The notes under the pieces were generated by a model. The model worked only from the letters and a program-made list of their open reading frames with translations. It was not told where the DNA came from and did no database searches. DNA of 64,000 bases from Pusillimonas sp. T7-7. GTDB lineage: Bacteria; Pseudomonadota; Gammaproteobacteria; Burkholderiales; Burkholderiaceae_B. The DNA is taken from NCBI RefSeq assembly GCF_000209655.1, contig NC_015458.1, positions 2,418,001 through 2,482,000 on the forward strand, read 5' to 3'. The position numbers were made by a program, and so were the translations under genes. Below, in pieces: positions 7,297 through 16,576 of the stretch (positions are counted from its first letter, which is position 1; every line of letters begins with the position of its first letter).

Positions 7297-9063
7297 ATGA
7301 CCATCGACATTGTCATCGTTCTCGTTATTGCCCTGGTGGCAGTAATATTGTTTGCCACAGAGAAGCTACGCATTGACGCCGTGGCCCTCTTGGTGTTGAG
7401 CAGCCTTGCTCTGACCGGTCTGGTCGATACCGGAGAAGCCCTTAGCGGCTTCAGCAATGCCGCTACGATTACTGTTGCAGCCATGTTTGTGCTGGCGGCA
7501 GGCCTACAAAACAGCGGTGCGCTTTCAGGGATTGGCAATCTGCTAAGTAGCGCCAAATCACCGCTGCAATTCCTTATTATTCTGTTCGCCGTACTGGCCG
7601 CCATCGCACCCTTTGTGAACAATACCGCCGTTGTGGCGGTATTCTTGCCCATAGTCATGGCCGCCACCGCCAGCATAGGGATGTCCGCGTCCAAGGCGCT
7701 CATTCCCTTATCCTACGTTTCCCAGATGGCTGGGGTGTGTACTCTGGTGGGCACATCCACCAACCTGCTGGTCAATGCAATGGCCCGGGATCTCGGTCAC
7801 CCCGGCTTCAGCATGTTCGAATTCACCCCGCTGGGCGTGATCTGTCTAGTGGCAGGCTGCCTGTATCTGCTCACGATCGGGCGCTGGCTATTGCCCGAGG
7901 CCCGCAACCCCGAACTGGTCGAACACTACGAGCTTGGCAAGTACATCACCGAACTTCGAGTCATGCCTGAATCCTCACTGATAGGCACCTCGGTCGGGGA
8001 AGCCAAGCTGGGCGAAGAATTCGGCGTTTACGTTCTGGAACTCTTGCGCGGTAATCAAAAGGTCTGGTCGCCCCGCTCCCAGACTCTAGAGGAAGGCGAT
8101 GTCTTGCTGGCGCGTGGCGACTGGTCGCAGCTTGATGAGCTGCGCAAGGACGCAGGGCTGGAAATGAACGCCGAGTTCAAGCTCAAGCAGCGCTCTTTTG
8201 AAGAAGTCGAACAAGTGCTCGCCGAGGTCATGATCTCCCCCCAATCGCGTCTCATCGGCAGTACCCTGGGCATGCTGGATCCAGGCTGGCATCACGACAC
8301 AACGTCTCTCGGCATCCATCGACGCGGCCAAGTCCTTAGAGAGGAGCTACGCCACGTACGCCTGCAGGTCGGCGATATTTTACTGATGCTGCTGCCCGAA
8401 TCCGGAATGGCGGCGCTCAGGAAAGATACCAACGTTATCGTGCTGTCGGAACGGCAGCCCGAAAAGCCGGGAAGCTGGCGGGCGCCCTTTGCCCTGATCA
8501 CCATGGCGCTGGTCATCGGCGTTTCCGCGATTGGCTGGGCGCCTATCGCCGTAACCTCCTTGATCGGCGCCGTAGCCATGACACTCGCAGGTTGCCTGGA
8601 CGCCGAGGACGTCTATGACGCCATCGACTGGCGCATCATTATCCTGATGGGCGGGTTGCTGCCTCTAGGCATAGCCATGAGCCAAACCGGAGCGGCCCAG
8701 TTTCTCGTCGAAAACACCATTGGCTTGGTGAGCTCATTCGGACCAGGAGTGGTGTTGGCTGTTCTTTACTTGATGGCGCTGCTGCTGACAGAGTTCATGA
8801 GCAATGCTGCCGCCGCAGTGCTGCTCACTCCCATAGGCATGTCGACTGCCAAAATGCTGGACGTCGACGCCACGCCGTTTTTGATCGCAGTCACTTTTGC
8901 GGCGTCAACCAGTTTCACTACGCCCGTGGGCTACCAGACCAACACCATGGTGTATGGCGCCGGCGGCTACCGCTTCAGCGATTTTGTCAAAGTTGGGCTA
9001 CCGCTCAACCTGATATTCTGGGTGTTGGGCGTGATCTTCATCCCGATCTTCTGGCCCTTTTAG
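7297..9063 (+). CDS. SLC13/DASS-type permease with two RCK_C (TrkA-C) domains
   Basis: A 588-residue inner-membrane carrier. Hydrophobic segments fill residues 1-205 and 395-588, and between them lie two RCK_C regulatory domains (about 215-290 and 300-380; ELRVMPESSLIGTSVGEAKL and MISPQSRLIGSTLGML). The two halves contain the repeated FVNNTAVVAVFLPI and FMSNAAAAVLLTPIG motifs that form the Na+ and carboxylate site, plus TTPVGYQTNTMVYG. Family members move dicarboxylates, sulfate or related anions. The gene lies downstream of RraA-like and Bug genes on the same strand; the start at 7297 follows CGGAG. It ends convergently to the next Bug gene. Confidence 0.87.
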   Translation: MTIDIVIVLVIALVAVILFATEKLRIDAVALLVLSSLALTGLVDTGEALSGFSNAATITVAAMFVLAAGLQNSGALSGIGNLLSSAKSPLQFLIILFAVLAAIAPFVNNTAVVAVFLPIVMAATASIGMSASKALIPLSYVSQMAGVCTLVGTSTNLLVNAMARDLGHPGFSMFEFTPLGVICLVAGCLYLLTIGRWLLPEARNPELVEHYELGKYITELRVMPESSLIGTSVGEAKLGEEFGVYVLELLRGNQKVWSPRSQTLEEGDVLLARGDWSQLDELRKDAGLEMNAEFKLKQRSFEEVEQVLAEVMISPQSRLIGSTLGMLDPGWHHDTTSLGIHRRGQVLREELRHVRLQVGDILLMLLPESGMAALRKDTNVIVLSERQPEKPGSWRAPFALITMALVIGVSAIGWAPIAVTSLIGAVAMTLAGCLDAEDVYDAIDWRIIILMGGLLPLGIAMSQTGAAQFLVENTIGLVSSFGPGVVLAVLYLMALLLTEFMSNAAAAVLLTPIGMSTAKMLDVDATPFLIAVTFAASTSFTTPVGYQTNTMVYGAGGYRFSDFVKVGLPLNLIFWVLGVIFIPIFWPF

Positions 9064-9127
9064 ATTGACTCAACTAAAACTCCACTCCCACGACCCAATA
9101 AAAACAGCCATGAAAAGCACATGCAAT

Positions 9128-10120
9128 TTAGTTGATAGCTGCGCCGGACTTGCGTACAACTTTACCCCACCGTTCCGTTTCGGATAACAGGAAACTCGCA
9201 AACTCTTCCGAAGTACCAGGCATGGGACTGACGCCCATGGATGCCAGGCGCTCCTGGAATTCAGGGTTAGCCAGTGCCGTGTTCATTTCTTTATTAACGC
9301 GTTGAATGACATCATCGGGCGTACCTTTAGGCGCTAGCCAGCCGAACCAGACCACTAGGTCAAATCCTGAAATACTTTCAGAGATGGCAGGGATATTTGG
9401 CGCACTTTTCGAGCGCTCCAAGCTCGACACACCTAGCGGGATAACTGTTCCCGCTTCCACCTGTGGCAAGACAGCAGGCATCTGGTCAAAAAGCATATCA
9501 ACCTGGCCACCAATCAGATCCTGCATAGCTGGGCCGCCACCTTTGTATGGAATATGGGTCATTTCGATACCCGCTTCCGACTTGAGCATTTCTGCGGCCA
9601 AATGACTGGAGGTACCGTTGCCGTTTGAAGCATAATTCAATTTATTCGGATTCTCTTTGGCATAGGCGATAAGATCCGCTACCGACTTGACTGGCAGCGA
9701 GGGGTGGACAACCAGCAGGTTGGGCACACCACCGTACAACCCTATGGGCTCAAGATCGGCAATGGGGTCGAAGGTCATGTTCTTATATAAGGCAGGGTTG
9801 ATCGCCAAGCCAATAGGCCCCATCAGCAAAGTGTAGCCATCAGGCTTAGCCCGCGCCACATAGTCCATGCCGATATTGCCTCCCGCACCGGGCTTATTCT
9901 CGACCACAATGGTTTGCCCGATCCCTTGTGATACCCGGTCAGCCAGCAGGCGGGCCAGGATGGACGTGGTTCCTCCCGTAGCAAAAGGGACAACAAGCGT
10001 GATAGGCTGGCTGGGATATGAGCTCGTCTGAGCGTAGGTCAGGCTGCTGAGAGCTAATAGGCTGGCGCCCAGAGCTCCTAACATTCGCCGACGAAAAAGC
10101 GATGATTGGCAATGGTTCAT
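9128..10120 (-). CDS. Bug/TctC-family periplasmic solute receptor
   Basis: A 330-residue receptor: a signal peptide with RRRMLGALGASLLALSSL and cleavage after TYA, then YPSQPITLVVPFATGGTTS, VVENKPGAGGNIGMDYVA and THIPYKGGGPAMQDLIGGQ. GAGGAG precedes the ATG. It is the last gene of a minus-strand unit behind the enolase-superfamily gene (24-base gap) and the GntR regulator, so it probably binds the acid-sugar or hydroxy-acid substrate of that enzyme. Confidence 0.9.
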   Translation of the reverse strand: MNHCQSSLFRRRMLGALGASLLALSSLTYAQTSSYPSQPITLVVPFATGGTTSILARLLADRVSQGIGQTIVVENKPGAGGNIGMDYVARAKPDGYTLLMGPIGLAINPALYKNMTFDPIADLEPIGLYGGVPNLLVVHPSLPVKSVADLIAYAKENPNKLNYASNGNGTSSHLAAEMLKSEAGIEMTHIPYKGGGPAMQDLIGGQVDMLFDQMPAVLPQVEAGTVIPLGVSSLERSKSAPNIPAISESISGFDLVVWFGWLAPKGTPDDVIQRVNKEMNTALANPEFQERLASMGVSPMPGTSEEFASFLLSETERWGKVVRKSGAAIN

Positions 10121-10144
10121 GATGTCTCCTCAAAAAATTATGAT

Positions 10145-11311
10145 CTAGGCAACGGTATATTGCTCGATAAATTCCTGCCGAATCGTGACCCCGAGTCCGG
10201 GCCGGTCAGGAATATCGATGCAACCGTCCTTGGCAATGAACTGCTCCTGCGCCAGCTCTTGCAATAGCGGATTGGCACCCACTGAGTACTCGAGTATCCA
10301 ACCAGAGGGAGAGGCGGCGGCGACATGCATGCCGGCTGCGAACGCCAATGCACCTGTCCATAAATGGGGAGCGAGTTTTAGATTCCATGCGCTAGCGATG
10401 GCACCTATTCGCATGGCCTCGGAAATTCCGCCACAAATCGCGAGGTCGGGTTGGAAAACATCCGCAGCACGCAACTCGGCCAAATCGCGAAAATCGAAAC
10501 GCGTGAACTCGCTTTCACCGGCTGCTATCGGAATAGCTGTAGCTGCTCGAACTTCCGCCATGCCACGCTTGTCGTCTGCAGTCACCGGCTCTTCGAACCA
10601 CAAAAGATTGCAATCCTCTACCAGCCGGCAAAACCGTTTTGCCTCGGCAACGGTATAAGTGCCATGTGCATCGCAGGCCAAGCCAATATCAGGTCCGAGG
10701 GCTTTTCGCGCCGCACGCACGCGCTCGGCCGAATGAATGGGATCACCATCAATGACGCCTACACGCATTTTTACGGCCTTGAACCCGCCTGACTCGACAT
10801 AACCTTTCAGCTGGGTGCCAATGCCCTGAGCGTCGGCCCAACCGCCTGATGCGTAAGCGGGCATGCGAGACGCCTTGCGCCCCCCAAGTAGCTGCCACAC
10901 CGGCGTCTGCAAATGTTTGCCGAGCAAGTCCCAGAGAGCCATATCAATGCCGCTGATCGCCGAGATCGAAACACCGCGCCGGCCCATCATTGGAAAGACG
11001 TGACCGTGATCGATCGCGTAATGCCCCCGTGAACCGTTATACATGAACTCGTACAGTCGATTGATCTGCCGTGGGTCTTCTCCGATCAACAATGGCCCGA
11101 ATTTTTCATTGATGAGTGCCACAAGACCACGACAGTTGGCTGCACTGCCCACCTCTTCCTTGGCTTCACCCCAACCAATCAAGCCGCACTCTGTTTCTAT
11201 CCGTACTAGCACTGAATCGAATGAGGAGACGCGTCCAAAATCGGAGACATGCTGATTCTCGGGAGGTATAGGGACATGCAGCCAACGTGCAAAGATATTT
11301 TTGATACGCAT
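10145..11311 (-). CDS. Mandelate racemase/muconate lactonizing enzyme family protein
   Basis: A 388-residue enolase-superfamily enzyme. The N-terminal capping domain (1-130) is followed by a barrel with the three metal-ligand acids in ACDAHGTYT, LWFEEPV and AAGESEF, and a histidine near the end of the barrel in KLAPHLWTGA that suggests a mandelate-racemase-type His/Asp dyad (FQPDLAICGGISEA). The first catalytic region reads GGFKAVKMRVG, so a Lys is present but the second Lys of the usual KxK pair is Arg. Such enzymes dehydrate, epimerise or cycloisomerise sugar acids and related alpha-carboxylates. It is grouped with a Bug receptor and a GntR regulator. Specificity cannot be told from sequence alone. 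Confidence 0.83.
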   Translation of the reverse strand: MRIKNIFARWLHVPIPPENQHVSDFGRVSSFDSVLVRIETECGLIGWGEAKEEVGSAANCRGLVALINEKFGPLLIGEDPRQINRLYEFMYNGSRGHYAIDHGHVFPMMGRRGVSISAISGIDMALWDLLGKHLQTPVWQLLGGRKASRMPAYASGGWADAQGIGTQLKGYVESGGFKAVKMRVGVIDGDPIHSAERVRAARKALGPDIGLACDAHGTYTVAEAKRFCRLVEDCNLLWFEEPVTADDKRGMAEVRAATAIPIAAGESEFTRFDFRDLAELRAADVFQPDLAICGGISEAMRIGAIASAWNLKLAPHLWTGALAFAAGMHVAAASPSGWILEYSVGANPLLQELAQEQFIAKDGCIDIPDRPGLGVTIRQEFIEQYTVA

Positions 11312-11335
11312 ATGTTTTATATCGGCATGAAGCTA

Positions 11336-11367
11336 AAACTGGTTAACCAAATTGGTACTACCAGTTT
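11336..11367. promoter_or_regulatory. Twin candidate GntR operators
   Basis: Between the GntR gene and the enolase-superfamily gene lie two palindromes side by side: TGGTTAACCA (11340-11349) and TGGTACTACCA (11353-11363), the second a perfect match to TNGTNNNACNA. They are nested in an outer inverted repeat AAACTGGT/ACCAGTTT (11336-11343 and 11360-11367). They sit 25-56 bases before the start codon at 11311. Confidence 0.65.
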
Positions 11368-11433
11368 AAGTAGCAATATAAATAGCTGCTATTCGGATTT
11401 ACCCGAACAGAACATTCATCCGTATAAAAATGG

Positions 11434-12132
11434 TTAGATACTACTACCCATGCGGGCCAGAGATTCGACCCGACCAATGTGATCGGCCATCAACTGCTGC
11501 GCTCCAGCCTGATCTTGGGCAAACACGCACTCCAATATCTTTCGATGCTGTTGATTGGAAACTTGGCTTCGCTCCTTATCGGAAAAGAAACGATGCCGCC
11601 TATGTGCGGACATCACATAAAACGGATTGACAACCTGCATCAAGACAACATTGTGTGTTGCTCGAAAGATAGCCATATGAAACTCGTAATCGAGCACCGC
11701 AATTTCTGCATTCGGCACGAAGAGCGCCTTATCAAAACAGTCAACAATGCTCTGCATCGCTGCTAGGTCTGCGTCCGTTCGTCGTGCACAGGCCAAGCTT
11801 ACCGCCTGTATTTCGAGTACGCGTCGTACTTCCAGTATCTGCGCCAGTTTATCGACCGTCAGGTCCAAACCAAGACCAGCAAACAGGCTAAGTGCTTCAA
11901 GACTGGTTCGCTCCGGATTCGGATTCAAATAAATGCCCGAATTCGGTTTTCGTTGCACATAGCGCAGGTTTTCCAGCACAGACAGGGCTTCACGTATTAC
12001 GCCCCTCCCTACTCCAAAACGCTCAGCCAACTCACGCTCCGACGGCAAACGCTCGCCCGGCAAATAATTGCGCTCTTCGATGAGCGAGATAATGTCGGCA
12101 AGGATAGCATTCGGTGGTGTGGGAGCAATCAT
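11434..12132 (-). CDS. GntR-family (FadR/FCD) transcriptional regulator
   Basis: A 232-residue regulator. Its winged helix is at about residues 8-75 (LPGERLPSERELAERFGVGR, GVIREALSVLENLRYV, wing GIYLNPNP) and the FCD effector domain follows (TVDKLAQILEVRRVLEIQAV from about 90). It is the first gene of a minus-strand unit with the enolase-superfamily enzyme and the Bug receptor, separated from them by 122 bases that contain two palindromes of the family's operator type. It probably represses the downstream pair in the absence of their substrate. Confidence 0.88.
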   Translation of the reverse strand: MIAPTPPNAILADIISLIEERNYLPGERLPSERELAERFGVGRGVIREALSVLENLRYVQRKPNSGIYLNPNPERTSLEALSLFAGLGLDLTVDKLAQILEVRRVLEIQAVSLACARRTDADLAAMQSIVDCFDKALFVPNAEIAVLDYEFHMAIFRATHNVVLMQVVNPFYVMSAHRRHRFFSDKERSQVSNQQHRKILECVFAQDQAGAQQLMADHIGRVESLARMGSSI

Positions 12133-12758
12133 ATGGTAGTGGTCCGGTCAAGATGCAGATAATAGCTGATCGAGCCTATGGCTAACTTATCTGAATATAA
12201 CTTCGTAAGAACCCCTCCCCCAGAAATCAACCGGCACAACTCTTGCTACCCCGCCAGGATGCTTTACTAAACGGCTTACGAGCGACGTGACTCATCGTGT
12301 CAGAGCCGTGATCATGACCACACAGGAGCGTATCCATGGCTACACCCCCCCCTTCCGGAAAAAAGCGGCATGCTACAAACATTGGATATTGGATATAACC
12401 GTTCCGATAGCGGCCCGGCTACCCCGCCAACCTCAGGCAACAACCCAACCAAAGGCGTGCAGCGCGCAGCAGCCGTGGGAAGTACTGCCGGCAAGATGTC
12501 ATACAACCCGACGAAAGCAGCGGAGCATGGGCACGAAAACGCACTCAACCCGCCCCACGGCGCGACTTATGGGAAGCCGAAACTGCACCGGGGATGCTCA
12601 TTACGCAGCAAATTGATGAAGATGCTGTGCGGCACTTCATATCGGCGACCAGCAAGCATCGGCACCTTGCACGTGAGAAACCGCCGGTACAGAAGATGAC
12701 GGTCGCAGAATGACCAAGCAGATGGAAACCTATGCTTAGCGACGCTCCTTGAGCTGCC
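12133..12758. other. Intergenic stretch without a convincing gene
   Basis: This 626-base gap separates the GntR and IclR genes. An AGGAG-ATG pair at about 12324-12336 opens a plus-strand frame (MATPPPSGKKRHATN) that hits stops at 12396 and 12408, then stays open to 12713 with a coding-like end (LITQQIDEDAVRHFISATSK). I do not recognise it. It may be a decayed gene or chance; other frames here overlap each other with no family resemblance. Confidence 0.4.
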
Positions 12759-13517
12759 TTACATAACCCTAACCCACTCCAGGCATTCATCGGCTAGAAG
12801 CTTGCCCATTGTTTGCCTACGTGCGGCATCCAGCCGTTGACTGATGGCGCCGAAGCTAATGGCGACTTTCGTAATTTTCGAAATCGAGAATGCAAATCCT
12901 ACGCCTGAAACGCCGAGGGTAATACCATCGACAATTTCCGAAAAACCCTGTTGACGAGTATGGCGCACCTTTTGCAGCAAACTATCTAATGGCAAACCTG
13001 CCTGCTCGTAATCTACCGCATGGCGCGCATACAGCTTCTTGATATCGTCGTTACTGTAGTCGGCAATAAGCGCCAGGCCGCCAGCGCCTATACCCATGAG
13101 GCGCTTTTCACCCGCATCAATGGTGAAGATCCGCACGGGAAAATCGCCATGTTCACGCAGCAGACAAAGTGCGTAATCGCCTTGCTGCACCACTAAAAAA
13201 ACCGTGTCTCCCGACAAACGGCACAAGCGCTTAGCCAGCGGCCTGAGCGTATCTACGATGGGTACACGTTGCATAGCCGAGAAACCTACTTGCATGGCAT
13301 CAATGCCCAAGTAATAACGCTTGGACTCAGGTTCCTTGCGAGCAAAATTTTCCGCCGCCAGGCAGGTAATGATGCGGTGTGCGGTCGATCGTTCCAGGCC
13401 ACTCAAGGTTGTAATTTCTTGCAAAGACAGCCCTGACGCCTCGTGTTGCGCGAGAAGACGCAGCATGTGCAACACCCGCCGAATACTTTGCGTACCGCTT
13501 TTGGATGAATTGTCCAT
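12759..13517 (-). CDS. IclR-family transcriptional regulator
   Basis: A 252-residue regulator with an N-terminal winged helix (residues about 10-70: GTQSIRRVLHMLRLLAQHEA, then LSLQEITTLSGLERSTAHRI) and a C-terminal IclR effector domain (VFLVVQQGDYALCLLREHGD, MGIGAGGLALIADYS, and GVSGVGFAFS near 210). It is divergent from the enoyl-CoA hydratase operon, with a 100-base shared promoter region, and so is the obvious candidate regulator of it. Confidence 0.88.
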   Translation of the reverse strand: MDNSSKSGTQSIRRVLHMLRLLAQHEASGLSLQEITTLSGLERSTAHRIITCLAAENFARKEPESKRYYLGIDAMQVGFSAMQRVPIVDTLRPLAKRLCRLSGDTVFLVVQQGDYALCLLREHGDFPVRIFTIDAGEKRLMGIGAGGLALIADYSNDDIKKLYARHAVDYEQAGLPLDSLLQKVRHTRQQGFSEIVDGITLGVSGVGFAFSISKITKVAISFGAISQRLDAARRQTMGKLLADECLEWVRVM

Positions 13518-13617
13518 ATTGTGGGAAATAACCTATTTAAAGTTTGTATTGTAGGATATTTGATGAGTTAATTCGATTTTGCTATAGGCATCAGCACACA
13601 ACTTTACTGGAGCACCC

Positions 13618-14421
13618 ATGAGCTATACCTCACTGCTTATCGAAGATACTGACTCGGTCAGACGTATTTGCCTGGCACGACCCCAGGCTCGTAATGCGCA
13701 AAGCCAGCAACTGCTGGACGAGCTTGATCATGCGGTAGGGCAGGCAGCACAAGATGAGCAAGTCAAAGTGCTGGTTATTGCTGCGGTTGGCGATCATTTC
13801 TCTGCAGGACACGACCTTAAAGAAGCCCAGGCCAAACGAGCCAATTTCACGGTTGAAGAGCGCTGGGAGTATGAATCATTACGTTATTTTGACTATTGCC
13901 TGCGCATCTGGGATTTCCCAAAGCCAACAGTTGCCGAGGTCCAGGGCGCCTGTGTGGCGGGCGGCTTCATGATCGCCAATATGTGTGATCTGGTGGTATG
14001 CGCTGAGAATGCCTATTTTTCTGATCCAGTGGGGCACACTCTGGCCGCTGCGGCAACAGAAGTCCTGATCCACCCCTGGGTCATGGGACTGCGTAAGGCT
14101 AAAGAAATGTTATTTACCGGCGACAAACTGGATGCGCAAGAGGCGCTGCGTATAGGCATGGTGAATCGAGTCGTTCCGGTAGCCTCATTGCAAGAAGAAA
14201 CCATGGCCCTGGCCCAGCGTATCGCCATGGCGCCGCCATTTGGCCTGCGCCTGATCAAAAAATCCTTGAACCGAACATTTGATGTGCAAGGATTTCGTAC
14301 CGCGCTATCCGCTCATTTCGACACCCACCAGCTTTCGCATGTCAGTGAAGAGTTCAAGGCTGTGCGAGATCGCGGCCTGGCTCAAGCGATTCAACGAAAC
14401 AAGTCGGGTGAAAGTGTATGA
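13618..14421 (+). CDS. Enoyl-CoA hydratase/isomerase family protein
   Basis: A 267-residue crotonase-fold enzyme. The first oxyanion-hole segment is VGDHFSAGHDLKEA (about residues 59-72), and the second is VQGACVAGGFMIANMCDLVV (about 106-125). The active-site Glu usual in true hydratases is not obvious at the second site, so hydratase, isomerase or another crotonase reaction remains possible. A TGGAG site precedes the ATG. The stop overlaps the next start (ATGA), coupling it to the ADP-forming acyl-CoA synthetase, as expected for a pathway on CoA thioesters. Confidence 0.85.
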   Translation: MSYTSLLIEDTDSVRRICLARPQARNAQSQQLLDELDHAVGQAAQDEQVKVLVIAAVGDHFSAGHDLKEAQAKRANFTVEERWEYESLRYFDYCLRIWDFPKPTVAEVQGACVAGGFMIANMCDLVVCAENAYFSDPVGHTLAAAATEVLIHPWVMGLRKAKEMLFTGDKLDAQEALRIGMVNRVVPVASLQEETMALAQRIAMAPPFGLRLIKKSLNRTFDVQGFRTALSAHFDTHQLSHVSEEFKAVRDRGLAQAIQRNKSGESV

Positions 14422-16502
14422 ACGACCGCCTTGAATCCTTGCTGAATCCGCAATCCATTTCTTTTATTGGCGCCAGTGCGCGTGCCGACCGTATAGGTGG
14501 CATGCCCATCGAGCTGCTGACACGATACGGCTATAACGGGGATATTTATCCCGTGAACCCCAAATATCAAGAGGTATTTGGGCTGAAATGCTATCCCGAT
14601 ATTGAATCTTTGCCCAAGGCGCCAGACTTGGCCGTACTCGCAATCGGCGCCAAAGACGTCACGCCCATGCTGGAACGTTGCCATGCAAAAGGTGTCAAGG
14701 CAGCGATTGTTTACGCCGCCGGGTTTGCCGAAGAAGGGCCTATAGGGCGAGCCCTGCAGGACCAACTGGAGGCTTTTGCTGAAAAATCGGGCATGGTCGT
14801 CGCTGGGCCAAACCTTATGGGCCTGGCTAATTTGAACACGCAGGCGCACACAGCCTTCGCTTCCGTTTTCAATACAGCTCCCATGCAGGAAAGCCCAGGC
14901 AATGTCAGCATGCTTACTCAAAGCGGCAATGTATGTGCTGCCCTGTATGCGCTGGTCAGAAAACTGGGCTTGCCAGTATCGCACTTCATCAATACGGGTA
15001 ACGAGGCCTGCGTAGAGTTCTCGGAGTATTTGAATTTCCTGGCCAACGACCCTCAAACGGAAGTCGTATTGGGGTATATCGAACAGTTGCGTGACGGCCC
15101 CGGCTTTATCCAAGCGTGCCAGACGCTGCAACAGAATGACAAGCTGCTGATCGCTCTCAAGGCCGGCACAACTGACAAGGGCGCAGTCGCAGTCCAGTCT
15201 CATACGTCTGCCTTGGCCGGAGACAAGCGTGTTTATCGCAGTGTCTTTGAAAAGCTGAATGTGATTGAGGCCCATGACTTTGCGCAGATGGCCTTGCTGG
15301 CGCAACTGGCTCAGCTGCGAAACCGAACTGCCGGAAGGCGTGTCGCTGTCATTACCATGTCAGGCGCGCTAGGGGCGATTCTGGCCGACCGCTTTATCGA
15401 ATCAGGGCTGGATCTGCCGGACCTGCCTCTTGATGTACAAGCGGTGTTACGCAAGGGAATCCCGGATTACGGCATGGTGGGAAACCCGGTCGACGTAACA
15501 GGCAACGTTGTCAATGATCCCGACTTTGTGCAAGAGGTACTGCGTGCTCTGGCCAAAACCGATGCGCTGGATGCCGTGGTGATTTATGCCCCCGGTTATA
15601 TGCTGGATCGCATGGCGGACAGCATCGCTGCGGTCGCCAGCGAGTACCCCAGGTTTTTTGCAGCCATCGATACCGGACGGGCCACATGCCGCGATAGCCT
15701 GAGACTGGCTGGTATTGCGGTATTCGATGACCTGGGCCTGGCGGTGTCGACCTTGGCGCCATTCTTGCTATGGCAGGAAAGACGCAAGACACAGACGCCG
15801 ATTGCCGCCCTCGACATATTGCCGACATCAGACTTCGTATTGCAAAAAGACTGCATAAATGAAGCCCAGGCACTGCAGTATCTGTCTTCATTTGGCGTGC
15901 CGTGCAAGGAAGACCTGATCGCAGCCACTCAGCAAGAAGCTCAGGTGCATGCGGCTACCTTGGCTTACCCCGTTGTGCTCAAGATACTAAGCGCCGATAT
16001 CGCACATAAAACAGAAGTTGGCGGCGTGGCCCTGGATATCAAAGATGACGCCCAGCTTGCCGAACGCTACCAGGCCATGATGGCATCGGTTCGAGAAAAG
16101 GCGCCCAATGCACGTATTAATGGAGTGCTTGTTCAAAAAATGGAAGGCCAAGGCGTTGAACTGATTGTTGGCGCCCGACGCGACCCGGTTTTCGGGCCAA
16201 TGTTGACGGTAGGACTCGGCGGCGTACTGACAGAAATATATCAGGACACCAGCCATAGCTTGCTTCCGGTCAGCGAACAAGACGCGAACAAACTGCTGAG
16301 AAAACTGATGGCGTTTCCCTTGCTTGATGGATACAGGAACGCGCCGAAGGCCGATGTGGCTGCAGCTTGCAAAGCAATTGCCGCACTGGGGAATGCCATG
16401 GCGGCAGCACCGGAATCAGTCAAGGAAATAGAAATAAATCCTTTGCTGGTCAGGCAAGAGGGCCAAGGGGCGGTTGCCCTGGACGCCTTGATTCTTATGT
16501 AG
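14418..16502 (+). CDS. ADP-forming acetyl/acyl-CoA synthetase family protein (fused alpha-beta)
   Basis: A 694-residue protein with the full fused order: CoA-binding Rossmann domain (1-130; SISFIGASARADRIGGMPIE), succinyl-CoA-ligase-like flavodoxin domains (about 150-450; LTQSGNVCAALYALV, and the phospho-His motif VQSHTSALAGD near 265), and a C-terminal ATP-grasp domain (about 475-694; YPVVLKILSADIAHKTEVGG). It should activate a free carboxylic acid to its CoA ester using ATP, giving ADP and phosphate. Translationally coupled to the enoyl-CoA hydratase gene; the operon continues with Bug and two acyl-CoA dehydrogenases, so its acid is likely the imported substrate. Confidence 0.87.
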   Translation: MNDRLESLLNPQSISFIGASARADRIGGMPIELLTRYGYNGDIYPVNPKYQEVFGLKCYPDIESLPKAPDLAVLAIGAKDVTPMLERCHAKGVKAAIVYAAGFAEEGPIGRALQDQLEAFAEKSGMVVAGPNLMGLANLNTQAHTAFASVFNTAPMQESPGNVSMLTQSGNVCAALYALVRKLGLPVSHFINTGNEACVEFSEYLNFLANDPQTEVVLGYIEQLRDGPGFIQACQTLQQNDKLLIALKAGTTDKGAVAVQSHTSALAGDKRVYRSVFEKLNVIEAHDFAQMALLAQLAQLRNRTAGRRVAVITMSGALGAILADRFIESGLDLPDLPLDVQAVLRKGIPDYGMVGNPVDVTGNVVNDPDFVQEVLRALAKTDALDAVVIYAPGYMLDRMADSIAAVASEYPRFFAAIDTGRATCRDSLRLAGIAVFDDLGLAVSTLAPFLLWQERRKTQTPIAALDILPTSDFVLQKDCINEAQALQYLSSFGVPCKEDLIAATQQEAQVHAATLAYPVVLKILSADIAHKTEVGGVALDIKDDAQLAERYQAMMASVREKAPNARINGVLVQKMEGQGVELIVGARRDPVFGPMLTVGLGGVLTEIYQDTSHSLLPVSEQDANKLLRKLMAFPLLDGYRNAPKADVAAACKAIAALGNAMAAAPESVKEIEINPLLVRQEGQGAVALDALILM

Positions 16503-16518
16503 GGAACCTACGGTCGGC

Positions 16519-16537
16519 ACAGCGCTTGGTGCGCTGT
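16519..16537 (+). promoter_or_regulatory. Small intercistronic hairpin
   Basis: ACAGCGC and GCGCTGT form a 7-base-pair stem with a 5-base loop in the 74-base gap before the Bug gene. It is followed by T-rich sequence (cgtttattttatt), so it could act as a weak terminator or an mRNA stabiliser that sets the ratio of receptor to enzyme. Confidence 0.35.
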
Positions 16538-16576
16538 TCGATACGTTTATTTTATTAGAACCAAGCGGAGATATTA

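Noticed and set aside
7179..7703. 174-codon minus-strand frame opposite the SLC13 gene
   Set aside because: It lies antisense to the start of a clear membrane protein and its Ala/Met-rich composition is typical of such shadows.
9070..9135. Inverted repeat TCAACTAAA/TTTAGTTGA between convergent genes
   Set aside because: The arms are 48 bases apart and one includes the Bug stop codon; too weak for a terminator call.
14391..15305. 304-codon minus-strand frame inside the acyl-CoA synthetase gene
   Set aside because: It is antisense to conserved domains of the synthetase and has no family features of its own.
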